Below, piece by piece: positions 54,910 to 63,817 of a DNA stretch of 64,000 nucleotides. The translations under genes and the position numbers were made by a program. The stretch's first letter is position 1; every line of letters begins with the position of its first letter. The notes below the pieces were generated by a model. The model was given only the letters and a program-made list of their open reading frames with translations, searched no databases and was not told the DNA's origin. The stretch is taken from positions 310,001 through 374,000 of the forward strand of contig NZ_FOKM01000004.1 in the NCBI RefSeq assembly GCF_900111905.1. Reading direction: 5' to 3'. This DNA comes from Rhizobium sp. NFR07. GTDB taxonomy: Bacteria > Pseudomonadota > Alphaproteobacteria > Rhizobiales > Rhizobiaceae.

Positions 54910-55782
54910 ATGGCAACGCAAAACACCAAGACGTTGGCTCGCCTGATGATGGCGCCCTCCGTCATCGTTCTTCTCGTCTGGATGGTCGTACCGCTCGCAA
55001 TGACGCTGTACTATTCGTTCCAGAACTACAACCTGCTGACGCCGATGAACGTCTCGTTCGCAGGCTTCTTCAATTACCAGTATTTCTACACCGATCCGGC
55101 CTTCTTCCAGTCGATCTGGAACACGCTGGTCCTGGTGCTCGGCGTGCTCGCCATCACCGTCATCGGCGGTACCGCGATCGCACTGCTGATCGACCAGCCG
55201 ATCTTCGGCCAGGGGATCGTGCGCATCCTCGTCATCTCGCCCTTCTTCGTCATGCCGCCGGTGGCAGCGCTGATCTGGAAGAACATGATCATGCATCCCG
55301 GCTACGGCGTGTTTGCCGATATCGCCAAGTTCTTCGGCATGCAGCCGATCGACTGGTTCGCGCAATATCCGCTGTTCTCGGTCATCATCATCGTTGCCTG
55401 GCAGTGGTTGCCGTTTGCGACGCTCATCCTGCTCACCGCGCTCCAGTCGCTCGACAGCGAGCAGAAGGAAGCCGCAGAGATGGACGGCGCGAACTTCATC
55501 AACCGCTTCATCTACCTGACGATCCCGCATCTTTCGCGCGCCGTCACGGTCGTCATCCTGATCCAGACGATCTTCCTGCTCGGCATCTATGCGGAAATCC
55601 TCGTCACCACCAATGGCGGCCCGGGTTACGCGTCCACCAACCTCACCTTCCTCATCTACCGCACGGCACGTCTCGGCTATGACGTCGGCGGCGGGGCTGC
55701 AGGTGGCATCATCGCCGTCGTTCTCGCCAATATCGTTGCCATCTTCCTGATGCGCGCCGTTGGCAAGAACCTGGACAAGTAG
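54910..55782 (+). CDS. smoF: Polyol ABC permease (first)
   Basis: This 290-residue MalF-type permease has about six membrane segments (first at residues 13-33) and the EAA loop KEAAEMDGANFINRF near residue 190. It pairs with SmoG to move the polyol across the inner membrane. It is 11 bases before smoG. GGAGGG precedes the start. Confidence 0.88.
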   Translation: MATQNTKTLARLMMAPSVIVLLVWMVVPLAMTLYYSFQNYNLLTPMNVSFAGFFNYQYFYTDPAFFQSIWNTLVLVLGVLAITVIGGTAIALLIDQPIFGQGIVRILVISPFFVMPPVAALIWKNMIMHPGYGVFADIAKFFGMQPIDWFAQYPLFSVIIIVAWQWLPFATLILLTALQSLDSEQKEAAEMDGANFINRFIYLTIPHLSRAVTVVILIQTIFLLGIYAEILVTTNGGPGYASTNLTFLIYRTARLGYDVGGGAAGGIIAVVLANIVAIFLMRAVGKNLDK

Positions 55783-55793
55783 GAGAGAAGATC

Positions 55794-56618
55794 ATGGCTC
55801 GCAAAGTTACCACCGGAGCTAAGATCGGCTGGACCATCGCCGCCTGGGTCGTGGCGCTGTTGATCTTCTTCCCGATCCTCTACGCTCTGATCACCAGCCT
55901 CAAGACGGAGCAGGAAGCCATTGCCGGCTTCTCGCTCATCCCGTCGGGCACGTTCGAGAACTATGTCACGGTGCAGACGCAGCGCGACTATTTCAAGCCG
56001 TTCATGAACTCGGTGATCCTGTCGCTCGGCTCGACCATCCTGGCGCTGATCATCGCGATCCCGTCCGCCTGGGCGATGGCGTTCGCGCCGACCAAGCGGA
56101 CCAAGGACATCCTGATGTGGATGCTTTCGACCAAGATGATGCCGTCAGTGGCCGTGCTGCTGCCGATCTTCATCATCTTCCGCACCTTTGGCCTGCTCGA
56201 CAGCCGCGTCGGCCTCACCGTCATGTTGACGCTGATCAACCTGCCAATCGTGGTGTGGATGCTCTACACCTATTTCCGCGAAATTCCGGGCGAGATCCTG
56301 GAAGCGGCGCGGATGGACGGAGCGAGCCTCTGGAAAGAGATCGTCTACGTGCTGACGCCGATGGCCGTGCCGGGCATCGCCTCGACGCTGCTCCTGAACA
56401 TCATCCTTGCCTGGAACGAAGCGTTCTGGACCATTCAGCTGACGACGACCAATGCGGCGCCGCTGACGGCCTTCATCGCCTCGTTCTCGTCACCGCAGGG
56501 GCTGTTCTGGGCAAAGCTTTCGGCGGCCTCGACCATGGCGATCGCACCCATCCTCATCCTCGGCTGGTTCAGCCAGAAGCAACTCGTTCGCGGCCTCACG
56601 TTTGGCGCGGTTAAGTAA
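55794..56618 (+). CDS. smoG: Polyol ABC permease (second)
   Basis: This 274-residue MalG-type permease has a first segment at residues 12-32, the loop ITSLKTEQEAI and the EAA motif EILEAARMDGASLW near residue 165. The C-terminus GWFSQKQLVRGLTFGAVK is the family end. Spacings of about 12 bases tie smoF, smoG and smoK together. Confidence 0.9.
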   Translation: MARKVTTGAKIGWTIAAWVVALLIFFPILYALITSLKTEQEAIAGFSLIPSGTFENYVTVQTQRDYFKPFMNSVILSLGSTILALIIAIPSAWAMAFAPTKRTKDILMWMLSTKMMPSVAVLLPIFIIFRTFGLLDSRVGLTVMLTLINLPIVVWMLYTYFREIPGEILEAARMDGASLWKEIVYVLTPMAVPGIASTLLLNIILAWNEAFWTIQLTTTNAAPLTAFIASFSSPQGLFWAKLSAASTMAIAPILILGWFSQKQLVRGLTFGAVK

Positions 56619-56630
56619 GGAATTCGTCTC

Positions 56631-57635
56631 ATGGGCAGCATTACCCTCAAGAACGTGCAGAAGACCTTCGGCGAAGCCAAGGTCATTCCATCCGTCGATC
56701 TCGAAATCAAGGATGGCGAATTCGTCGTCTTCGTCGGTCCGTCGGGCAGCGGCAAGTCGACGCTGCTGCGGCTGATCGCCGGTCTCGAAGACGTCACCGG
56801 CGGTTCGATCACCATCGACGGCAAGGACGTGACCGAGGCTGCACCGGCTGCCCGCGGGCTTGCCATGGTGTTCCAGTCCTACGCGCTCTATCCGCATATG
56901 AGCGTGCGCAAGAACATCGCCTTCCCGTTGAAGATGGCGAAGATGGAGCAGGCGAAGATCGACAAGAAGGTCGAGGATGCGGCCCGCGTGCTTAATCTCA
57001 CCGACTATCTGGAGCGCCGCCCGTCGCAGCTTTCCGGCGGCCAGCGCCAGCGCGTGGCGATCGGCCGTGCGATCGTGCGCGAACCTTCGGCCTTCCTGTT
57101 CGACGAGCCGCTGTCCAATCTGGACGCCGCTCTGCGCGGCACGATGCGTCTCGAAATCAGCGACCTCCACAACCAGCTCAAGACGACGATGATCTACGTC
57201 ACGCACGACCAGATCGAAGCCATGACCATGGCCGATAAAATCGTCGTGCTCAATCGCGGCAATATCGAGCAGGTCGGTTCGCCGATGGAACTCTACAACA
57301 CGCCGCGCAACCTGTTCGTCGCCGGCTTCATCGGCTCGCCGCGGATGAACATGATCACCGGCGCCTATGCCCAGTCCAAGGGTGCCGCCACAGCCGGCAT
57401 CCGTCCCGAGCACCTGACGCTGTCGAAGGAAAGCGGCACCTGGAAAGGCACCGTCTCGGTCGCCGAGCATCTCGGCGCCGACACGTTCCTGCATCTCGAC
57501 GTCGAGGGCATCGGACAGATGACCGCGCGTGCCGGCGGCGAGTTCGGCGCCCGTCACGGCGATACGGTCTACCTGACGCCGGATGAGAGCAGACTGCACC
57601 GTTTCGACGACAAGGGCCTTGCCATCAAGGCCTGA
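56631..57635 (+). CDS. smoK: Polyol ABC ATPase
   Basis: This 334-residue MalK-type ATPase has Walker [17 protein letters not shown], signature [15 protein letters not shown], Walker [14 protein letters not shown] and the switch His in [11 protein letters not shown]. The C-terminal regulatory domain begins near residue 235 ([20 protein letters not shown]). It completes the transporter and is followed by the catabolic enzymes after 45 bases. Confidence 0.9.
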   Translation: MGSITLKNVQKTFGEAKVIPSVDLEIKDGEFVVFVGPSGSGKSTLLRLIAGLEDVTGGSITIDGKDVTEAAPAARGLAMVFQSYALYPHMSVRKNIAFPLKMAKMEQAKIDKKVEDAARVLNLTDYLERRPSQLSGGQRQRVAIGRAIVREPSAFLFDEPLSNLDAALRGTMRLEISDLHNQLKTTMIYVTHDQIEAMTMADKIVVLNRGNIEQVGSPMELYNTPRNLFVAGFIGSPRMNMITGAYAQSKGAATAGIRPEHLTLSKESGTWKGTVSVAEHLGADTFLHLDVEGIGQMTARAGGEFGARHGDTVYLTPDESRLHRFDDKGLAIKA

Positions 57636-57680
57636 TTATCCAATCGGCCTGGGAGTTCAGGCCAACCGGAGTATGAGAAA

Positions 57681-59165
57681 ATGACTGTGAAGCTTTCGTT
57701 GGCAAGCCTCAAGGATGCCGCTGCAACCGCTGCTGTGCCGGCCTACGACCCGAAGAGCCTGAAGCCGGGCATCATCCATTTCGGCGTCGGCAACTTTCAC
57801 CGTGCCCATCAGGCGATCTATCTCGATGACCTGTTCAACACCGGCAAGGGCCACGACTGGGCGATCATCGGTGCCGGCGTCATGCCGTCGGATGCCGCCA
57901 TGCGCGACAAGTTGAAGACGCAGGACTACCTGACGACCGTCGTCGAGCAGGATAATAACAAGACCGGCGCGCGCGTCACGGCACCGATGATCGATATCAT
58001 CGGGCCGGACCAGAAGGATGTGCTGGTCGAGAAGCTGGCCGATCCGGCGATCCGCATCGTTTCGATGACGATCACCGAAGGCGGTTATTTCATCGACGCG
58101 GCCGGCCATTTCAATCCGGCGCATCCGGCAATGGTCGAAGACGGCAAGAACCCGACGGCGCCGAAGACGGTGTTCGGCCTGATCCTCGCCGGTCTCAAGC
58201 TTCGCCGCGAGCGCGGCGTGCCGCCGTTCACGATCATGTCCTGCGACAACATTCCCGGCAACGGCCACGTGACGGAAAACACCGTCATCGGCCTCGCCAA
58301 GATGTCCGACCCGGCGTTCGCCACCTGGATCCATGAAAACGTCGCCTTCCCGAATTCCATGGTCGACCGCATCACGCCGGCAACCGGCCAGCGCGAAGTC
58401 GACATCCTGAAGAACGACTTCAACATCGACGACAACTGGCCGGTGTTCTGCGAAGAGTTCAAGCAGTGGGTGATGGAAGACAATTTCCCGGCCGGCCGTC
58501 CGCGCCTGGAAGAGGTCGGCGTGCAGTTCGTGCCCGATGTCGCGCCCTATGAGCTGATGAAGATCCGCATCCTCAACGGCGGCCATGCGACGATCGCCTA
58601 TCCGGGCGAGCTGCTCGACATACACTTCGTCCACGAGGCGATGGAACATCCGCTGATCCGCGCCTTCCTCGCCAAGCTCGAGAAGGAAGAGATCATCCCG
58701 ATCGTGCCGCCGGTGCCGGATACCAATCTCGATGAATATTTCGACCTGATCGAGCGTCGTTTCCTCAACCCGAAGATCGGCGACACCATTCCGCGCCTGG
58801 CGCAGGACGGTTCCAACCGCCAGCCGAAATTCATCCTGCCGTCGACGCGCGATCGTCTGGCCAAGGGCGACGACATTATCGGCCTGTCGCTGGTTTCCGC
58901 ACTCTGGTGCCGCTACTTCGCCGGCACATCGGACTCGGGCCGCAAGATCGTGTTCAACGACACGAGCGCCGAGAAGCTGCAGGCGGCAGCCTTGAAGGCC
59001 AAGGACGATCCGGATGCCTTCCTGGTGTTCGACGAGATCTTCGGCGAAGTGTCGAAGAACGAGCTGTTCCGCAAGCGTTTTGCGCATGCGCTGAAGACGC
59101 TGTGGAGCGAGGGCACGGCGAAGACGCTGCAGCTCTATCTTGACGACAAGCTTGTTCAGGAATGA
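57681..59165 (+). CDS. mtlK: Mannitol 2-dehydrogenase
   Basis: This 494-residue polyol dehydrogenase of the long-chain mannitol family oxidises D-mannitol to D-fructose with NAD, and often D-arabinitol to D-xylulose and sorbitol as well. It has the N-terminal dinucleotide motif IHFGVGNFHRAHQA and the active-site KxxxxNxxH in MKIRILNGGHATI. The length is normal. It follows the transporter, so imported polyols are oxidised directly. A separate SmoS-type sorbitol dehydrogenase is absent in this operon. Confidence 0.93.
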   Translation: MTVKLSLASLKDAAATAAVPAYDPKSLKPGIIHFGVGNFHRAHQAIYLDDLFNTGKGHDWAIIGAGVMPSDAAMRDKLKTQDYLTTVVEQDNNKTGARVTAPMIDIIGPDQKDVLVEKLADPAIRIVSMTITEGGYFIDAAGHFNPAHPAMVEDGKNPTAPKTVFGLILAGLKLRRERGVPPFTIMSCDNIPGNGHVTENTVIGLAKMSDPAFATWIHENVAFPNSMVDRITPATGQREVDILKNDFNIDDNWPVFCEEFKQWVMEDNFPAGRPRLEEVGVQFVPDVAPYELMKIRILNGGHATIAYPGELLDIHFVHEAMEHPLIRAFLAKLEKEEIIPIVPPVPDTNLDEYFDLIERRFLNPKIGDTIPRLAQDGSNRQPKFILPSTRDRLAKGDDIIGLSLVSALWCRYFAGTSDSGRKIVFNDTSAEKLQAAALKAKDDPDAFLVFDEIFGEVSKNELFRKRFAHALKTLWSEGTAKTLQLYLDDKLVQE

Positions 59166-59173
59166 GGTGACAC

Positions 59174-59884
59174 GTGGCTGACCATGCCGGACCATTGGTG
59201 ATCTTCGACTGCGACGGCGTTCTCGTCGATAGCGAGCCGCTTTCGGTTCGCGTCCTTGTCGAAGCTCTTAACCGGCATGGCGTCGACATGGCCGAGGAGG
59301 AAGCCTATCGCCGCTTCCTCGGCCGCAGCCTCGCCACGATGAAGCAGGTGATGGACGAGGAATACGGGTTCCATACGGGCCCGGAATTCCTCGAGGCCAT
59401 GCGGCTCGATCTCTACAGCCGTTTCAAGAAGGAACTGCAGCCGATACCCGGCATTGCCGAGACGCTCGATCGACTCCAGACGCCGCGCTGCGTGGCCTCG
59501 TCCAGCAATCCCGACCGTATTCGTCTTTCCCTGACGATCACCGGGCTGATCGACAAGCTGGAACCGCATATCTTCAGCGCCACGATGGTCAAGAACGGCA
59601 AGCCGGCGCCGGACCTGTTCCTGCATGCGGCAAGCCAGATGGGGATGGATCCGAAGGACTGCATCGTCATCGAGGACAGTCCCGCCGGGATCGAAGCGGC
59701 CCAGCGCGCCGGCATGACGGTCTTCGGCTTTGCCGGCGGATCTCACGCCGCCGTTCCCGGTTATCGGGAGCGGATCGACGCGCTTTCCCCGGATGTGGTG
59801 TTTGACGCCATGCCTGATTTGCTCCACCTTGTGCAAAACTATATGGAGGGCCGCGGCGGCCCGATGTCCCGGCAAGCGCTCTGA
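59174..59884 (+). CDS. HAD-family phosphatase (beta-phosphoglucomutase-like)
   Basis: This 236-residue HAD hydrolase has motif I IFDCDGVLVDSEP with the nucleophile Asp, a cap domain (about residues 18-85), motif III Lys in VKNGKPAPDLF and motif IV IVIEDSPAG. It removes phosphate from a small sugar or polyol phosphate; placement suggests protection against a dead-end sugar phosphate. It starts at GTG, 8 bases after mtlK. Confidence 0.88.
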   Translation: MADHAGPLVIFDCDGVLVDSEPLSVRVLVEALNRHGVDMAEEEAYRRFLGRSLATMKQVMDEEYGFHTGPEFLEAMRLDLYSRFKKELQPIPGIAETLDRLQTPRCVASSSNPDRIRLSLTITGLIDKLEPHIFSATMVKNGKPAPDLFLHAASQMGMDPKDCIVIEDSPAGIEAAQRAGMTVFGFAGGSHAAVPGYRERIDALSPDVVFDAMPDLLHLVQNYMEGRGGPMSRQAL

Positions 59885-59939
59885 TTGCGCGTCGGGGATC
59901 GGCCGCAGCGAGCGACACAGGGACAGGAAACAGATCCGG

Positions 59940-61532
59940 ATGCGTGATCACATCGTTGCGGTCGATATCGGCACGACCAGTGCGCGTGCCGGCGTCTTCG
60001 ACCGCGAGGGGCGATTGCTCGCCAAGGCAAAGCATCCGATCCTGATGTTCCGTCCCCGGGACAACCACGCCGAACACGATTCCGAAGACATATGGGCCGC
60101 GACCTGCATTGCCGTGAAGGCGGCGATGGCAGAGGCCGGTCTCGTCACATCACGCATCGCCGCGATCGGCTTCGACGCGACCTGCTCGCTCGTCGTGCGC
60201 GATACCGAGGGGAAGCCGCTCAGCGTGTCTACGACCGGCGAGGCTCGGCAGGACACGATCGTCTGGCTCGATCATCGGGCGATCCGGCAGGCCGGAGAGC
60301 TTTCCGCCACCGGCCATGCGGTGCTGCAATATTCCGGCGGTTCGCTGTCTCCAGAAATGGAGATGCCGAAGCTGAAGTGGCTGAAGGAGAAGCTGCCGCA
60401 GAGCTGGGCAAAGGCCGGCTTCATTTTCGATCTTGCGGACTTTCTCACCTGGAAGGCGACGGGCTCGACGGCGCGGTCGCGCTGTACGGTGACGGCCAAG
60501 TGGAATTACGTGGCGCATGAGATGCCGGGCTGGAAGAGCGATTATCTGGCGCTTGCCGGCCTCGACGACCTGATGGAGCGGGCAGGGCTGCCGGACGAGA
60601 CCGCGCCGGTCGGAACGAGCCTGGGACGGCTGACGGCTGAGGCGGCGCAGGCGCTGGGGTTGGACGAGGGCGTCGAAGTGGCGCCCGGCCTGATCGATGC
60701 TTATGCCGGTGCCTTCGGGGCGCTCGGCAGTGCCGCCAGCGGATCGCGGCTGGAAACGAGCGTGGCGCTGATCGGCGGCACGTCGAGCTGCATCGTTGCC
60801 CTGACCAAGGACGAGAAGCCCGGCCGCAGCCTCTGGGGACCCTATTACGAGGCGGTGTTGCCCGATCACTGGCTGGTGGAGGGCGGGCAGTCAGCCGCCG
60901 GCGCGCTGCTTGACCATATCGTGCGCATGCATGCGGCGGGTGGCGAGCCGACGTCGGAGCTTCATGGCCGCATCATCGACCGGATCGGCCAATTGCGCGC
61001 CGAACCGGGAGAGGACGAGGCGCATGATATCGGCGCGAACCTTCACATCCTGCCGGACTTCCACGGCAACCGTTCGCCGCTTGCCGATCCCCATGCCACC
61101 GGCGTTATCAGCGGCCTGACGCTCGACACGTCCTTCGACGGGCTCTGCCGGCTCTATTGGCGTGCCTGCGTGGCGATCGCGCTCGGCATTCGCCACATCC
61201 TCGATGCGATGGCCGGTTTCGGCTACCGGTTCGAAACGCTGCATGTCACCGGCGGGCATGTGAACAACCCGCTTTTGATCGAGCTTTATGCCGATGTCAC
61301 CGGCTGCAGGGTGGTGCTGCCGGAAATGCGCGATGCCGTGTTGCTCGGCACGGCGATGACCGCTGCGGTTGCCGGCGGCCTGCACGGCTCGCTGTTCGAT
61401 GCGGGCAAGGCGATGGATGCGGGCGGCGAGGAGCGTATGCCGGATCCGTCCCGCAAGGTCGGTTACGACCGCGATTACCGTGTTTTCCTGACGATGATCA
61501 GGCATCGGGAAGAGTTGAAGGGAACGGAGTAG
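59940..61532 (+). CDS. FGGY-family pentulose kinase
   Basis: This 530-residue sugar kinase has the N-terminal phosphate-binding motif VAVDIGTTSARAGVFD, and in the second domain the adenosine-binding GGHVNNPLLIELYADV. It is longer than xylulokinase (about 490) and resembles FGGY pentulose kinases such as D-ribulokinase. In the operon it would phosphorylate the ketose made by the dehydrogenase (xylulose or ribulose). ATG at 59940 has AGGAAA upstream. Exact substrate is unknown. Confidence 0.88.
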   Translation: MRDHIVAVDIGTTSARAGVFDREGRLLAKAKHPILMFRPRDNHAEHDSEDIWAATCIAVKAAMAEAGLVTSRIAAIGFDATCSLVVRDTEGKPLSVSTTGEARQDTIVWLDHRAIRQAGELSATGHAVLQYSGGSLSPEMEMPKLKWLKEKLPQSWAKAGFIFDLADFLTWKATGSTARSRCTVTAKWNYVAHEMPGWKSDYLALAGLDDLMERAGLPDETAPVGTSLGRLTAEAAQALGLDEGVEVAPGLIDAYAGAFGALGSAASGSRLETSVALIGGTSSCIVALTKDEKPGRSLWGPYYEAVLPDHWLVEGGQSAAGALLDHIVRMHAAGGEPTSELHGRIIDRIGQLRAEPGEDEAHDIGANLHILPDFHGNRSPLADPHATGVISGLTLDTSFDGLCRLYWRACVAIALGIRHILDAMAGFGYRFETLHVTGGHVNNPLLIELYADVTGCRVVLPEMRDAVLLGTAMTAAVAGGLHGSLFDAGKAMDAGGEERMPDPSRKVGYDRDYRVFLTMIRHREELKGTE

Positions 61533-61561
61533 GCCGTCCCTCGTCGGTAATCAGATGCGCT

Positions 61562-61927
61562 CTACGGCTGCTGGTCGAAGAAGAGGTAGACCGCTTCGAT
61601 CTTTCCGTCCCGCGCCACGATGATATCCGTTCCCGCATAGGCCGGCGGCTCTCCCGGCCGGCCGGAGACCCACTGGATCCTGCCCGCCGTTTCATGCAGC
61701 TGTTCCGGCGGGCGCACGACCGTATAGCGGAAATCCGGATGGGTGTTGCGGATGATGCCGGCGATATTGGCAATCTCGTCCCTGCCGCGATGAATGCTGT
61801 CCTGTTCGTAGAAGACCGCCTCCTCGGCAAAGATTTCATCAATTGCCTTTCGCCGGCGATCGGCATCCCCCTCGCCGAACACGTCATGCAGGTTGCGCGT
61901 CATCAATGTCGTTATGTCATGGGCCAT
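61562..61927 (-). CDS. SnoaL/NTF2-like protein
   Basis: This 121-residue protein has the alpha-beta cone fold pattern of the NTF2-like/SnoaL superfamily: an N-terminal helix (ITTLMTRNLHDVFGEGDAD), EIFAEEAVFYEQDSIHRGRDEI near the middle (given as EIFAEEAVFYEQD) and a C-terminal sheet (GTDIIVARDGKIEAVYLFFD, positions 98-117). Members are enzymes or ligand binders of many kinds; no function can be assigned. CGGAG precedes the ATG at 61927. It converges with the kinase gene of the polyol operon. Confidence 0.75.
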   Translation of the reverse strand: MAHDITTLMTRNLHDVFGEGDADRRRKAIDEIFAEEAVFYEQDSIHRGRDEIANIAGIIRNTHPDFRYTVVRPPEQLHETAGRIQWVSGRPGEPPAYAGTDIIVARDGKIEAVYLFFDQQP

Positions 61928-62038
61928 GTGTGTCTCCGCAGTCCGTTGCGGGCGTGAACAGACATGATCCCGCATGCGGCTGTCTTGTCGGAATTTTCGG
62001 CTGTCGGGGGGAGGCGTGTGGTGCTGCCGATCCGATAT

Positions 62039-63112
62039 CTAAGCCTGGTCGGCTGCGGCAAGCGAGCCGTTCAGCTCGAAGTGCAGGCCCTCGGGCTGGT
62101 AGTCCGTCTCGGCCCTGCCACGGAAGTAGGAGGCGACGATCTGGTTGTTCAGCCGTGAACCGAAGCCCGTGCGGGATGGTACTGAGACTGCCGGGCCGCC
62201 GCTTTCGCGCCACTTGAAGCGAAGCGCCTTTTTCTCGTCGATGGTCCAGCGGATTGCGACATGGCCCTGCTCGACGGAAAGGGCGCCATATTTCAACGCA
62301 TTGGTCGCCAGCTCATAGATGGCCAGCGACATGCCGGTCGCCTGCTCGGATGTCAGTTCTGCTGCAGGCCCGGAAATCGTGGCGCGTTCATCCCTGTCGA
62401 GATGGGGCGCAAGCGCGTTGACCACCACATCATGCAGGAGGACGCCGTCGTCCGACGCGGAGATGAGGTTCTGGGCTTTTCCGAGTGCGTCGATGCGCCG
62501 GGTGATGGTGTCGCGTGCTTCGGCGAGGTTTGTCGCATGGCGCATGGAGGCGCTGACGACCGCGTTGGTGACGGCCATGGTATTCTTGACCCGATGGACG
62601 AGTTCGCGACGCAAGACGTCCTGGATCTGCTTTGCGCGCACCGTGTCGGTGGTCTCGATGACCGTATCGACCATGCCGGCGACCTTGCCCTCATCGTCGC
62701 GCAGGGGGCTGTAGCAGAAGGTGAAATGGGCGAGCTCATCGAAACTCTTGCGTCTTATCCGCAACGGAAAGTTCTCGATATAGGTCGGTTCTCCCGTATA
62801 GGCCTTTTCGGCGATCGGACCGATCTCGCTCCAGGCTTCCGCCCAGACATCGGCAAATGAGCGTCCGATTGCCAGCGGCTTGTTGCCGAGAATGGGCAGG
62901 AAGGCGTCGTTGTGAATGGTGATGAATTCAGGTCCCCAGATGACCGCCTGGGGGAATTTAGAACTGAGCGTCACGTCGACGATGGTCTTCAGTGAAGTCG
63001 GCCAGCTCTCGATCGGGCCAAGCGGGTTCTTCGACCAGTCGAATTCCGCGACGATGCGGCCCATCCGGCTTTCGGCCCAAGTCAATTCACTCAACCGCAC
63101 GCGCCTCTCCAT
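62039..63112 (-). CDS. HWE-family sensor histidine kinase with PAS domain
   Basis: This 357-residue kinase has a PAS sensor (about residues 45-160; WGPEFITIHNDAFLPILGNK). The dimerisation/phosphorylation site is the His in RRELVHRVKNTMAV near residue 172, and the ATPase domain has IYELATNALKYGAL and the WxE signature KWRESGGP. There is no membrane segment. The opening LAESRMGRIVAEFDWSKNPLGP-type sequence (here FDWSKNPLGPIESWP) is common in such PAS-HWE photosensory or redox kinases. No regulator gene is adjacent, so the target is unknown. An in-frame GTG at 63124 is an alternative start. Confidence 0.88.
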   Translation of the reverse strand: MERRVRLSELTWAESRMGRIVAEFDWSKNPLGPIESWPTSLKTIVDVTLSSKFPQAVIWGPEFITIHNDAFLPILGNKPLAIGRSFADVWAEAWSEIGPIAEKAYTGEPTYIENFPLRIRRKSFDELAHFTFCYSPLRDDEGKVAGMVDTVIETTDTVRAKQIQDVLRRELVHRVKNTMAVTNAVVSASMRHATNLAEARDTITRRIDALGKAQNLISASDDGVLLHDVVVNALAPHLDRDERATISGPAAELTSEQATGMSLAIYELATNALKYGALSVEQGHVAIRWTIDEKKALRFKWRESGGPAVSVPSRTGFGSRLNNQIVASYFRGRAETDYQPEGLHFELNGSLAAADQA

Positions 63113-63435
63113 CAATACCGCCACCGCTGAATTCCGCTGCAGGCTGTTTCCTCATCCTCGACGGCAGAACTTGCGCATTTGCGAAATAATATGGATCGCA
63201 GTCCTGTAAAGGCCAGTGCTTGCATGCACTCTGCCGCGGAGATGATGCGCTGGCTTCACCATGCAATTTCCCGCGTCCATGAAAGTGCTGGACACCGAAT
63301 GAATTGCTCGATACATGGCAGGTAATGTTATTACGTAACTTAAGCTATGATGAACCTGCCCCACATATTCCCGCTTGGCCGCACCGCCTGCAATGCCGAC
63401 CTTCCGCTTGACGCCCGTGGTCTGTTCAGCCTAAC
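63113..63435. other. Intergenic region before the riboswitch
   Basis: About 320 bases with no gene. It holds the promoters of the leftward kinase and of the riboswitch transcript. TTACGTAA (63330-63337) is a short palindrome; no assignment is made. Confidence 0.4.
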
Positions 63436-63645
63436 TGCGAGCCGATGGTTCCCCGATGATGACTCGGAAGGGATTAATAGGGAACACGGTGAGGCCGATT
63501 TGGCCGAGGCCGTGGCTGCCCCCGCAACTGTAGGCGGATTGCCGTCCATCCCTGGGTGCCGAGAGGCGCCATGCCACTGTGCGAGACCGCACGGGAAGGC
63601 AGATGGAAGGCAGACATTCGCGAGCCAGGAGACCTGCCATCATAG
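63436..63645 (+). ncRNA. Cobalamin riboswitch
   Basis: The conserved parts of an adenosylcobalamin aptamer occur in order: the GGTTCCC/AGGGAACACGGTG helix (63437-63491), CCCCGCAACTGTA (63519-63533), the B12-box-like GCCACTG ... GGGAAGGC (63573-63600) and the 3' closing CCAGGAGACCTGCC (63625-63639). It precedes a periplasmic binding-protein gene and should lower its expression when B12 is plentiful. A GC-rich hairpin (CCGGGCGGGGATGCCCGG, 63659-63676) just after it may be the expression platform. Confidence 0.93.
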
Positions 63646-63688
63646 ACCATCCAATCAGCCGGGCGGGGATGCCCGGGAAGGAACAGAC

Positions 63689-63751
63689 ATGATTGACCTG
63701 CACCTCGGCCGAAAGGCTTTCCTCCGTCTCGATTGGGCTCTCCGCCGCTAG
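63689..63751 (+). CDS. Possible 20-codon leader peptide
   Basis: A short frame (MIDLHLGRKAFLRLDWALRR) lies between the riboswitch and the binding-protein gene, with GGAAGGAACAGAC directly before its ATG, a better ribosome binding site than that of the real gene. It may be a leader peptide or chance. Confidence 0.35.
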   Translation: MIDLHLGRKAFLRLDWALRR

Positions 63752-63817
63752 CATCCGTTCGCCGGTGCCTGCGCCGCCGACGATGCCTGCTCTTCTTCCT
63801 CCAGATCGAGATTTTTC

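Noticed and set aside
61526..61552. GGAAC with GTC after 17 bases near the FGGY kinase stop
   Set aside because: The -10 element is imperfect and it points into a convergent gene.
63330..63337. TTACGTAA palindrome before the riboswitch
   Set aside because: An 8-base palindrome is too short to assign, and no partner site was seen.
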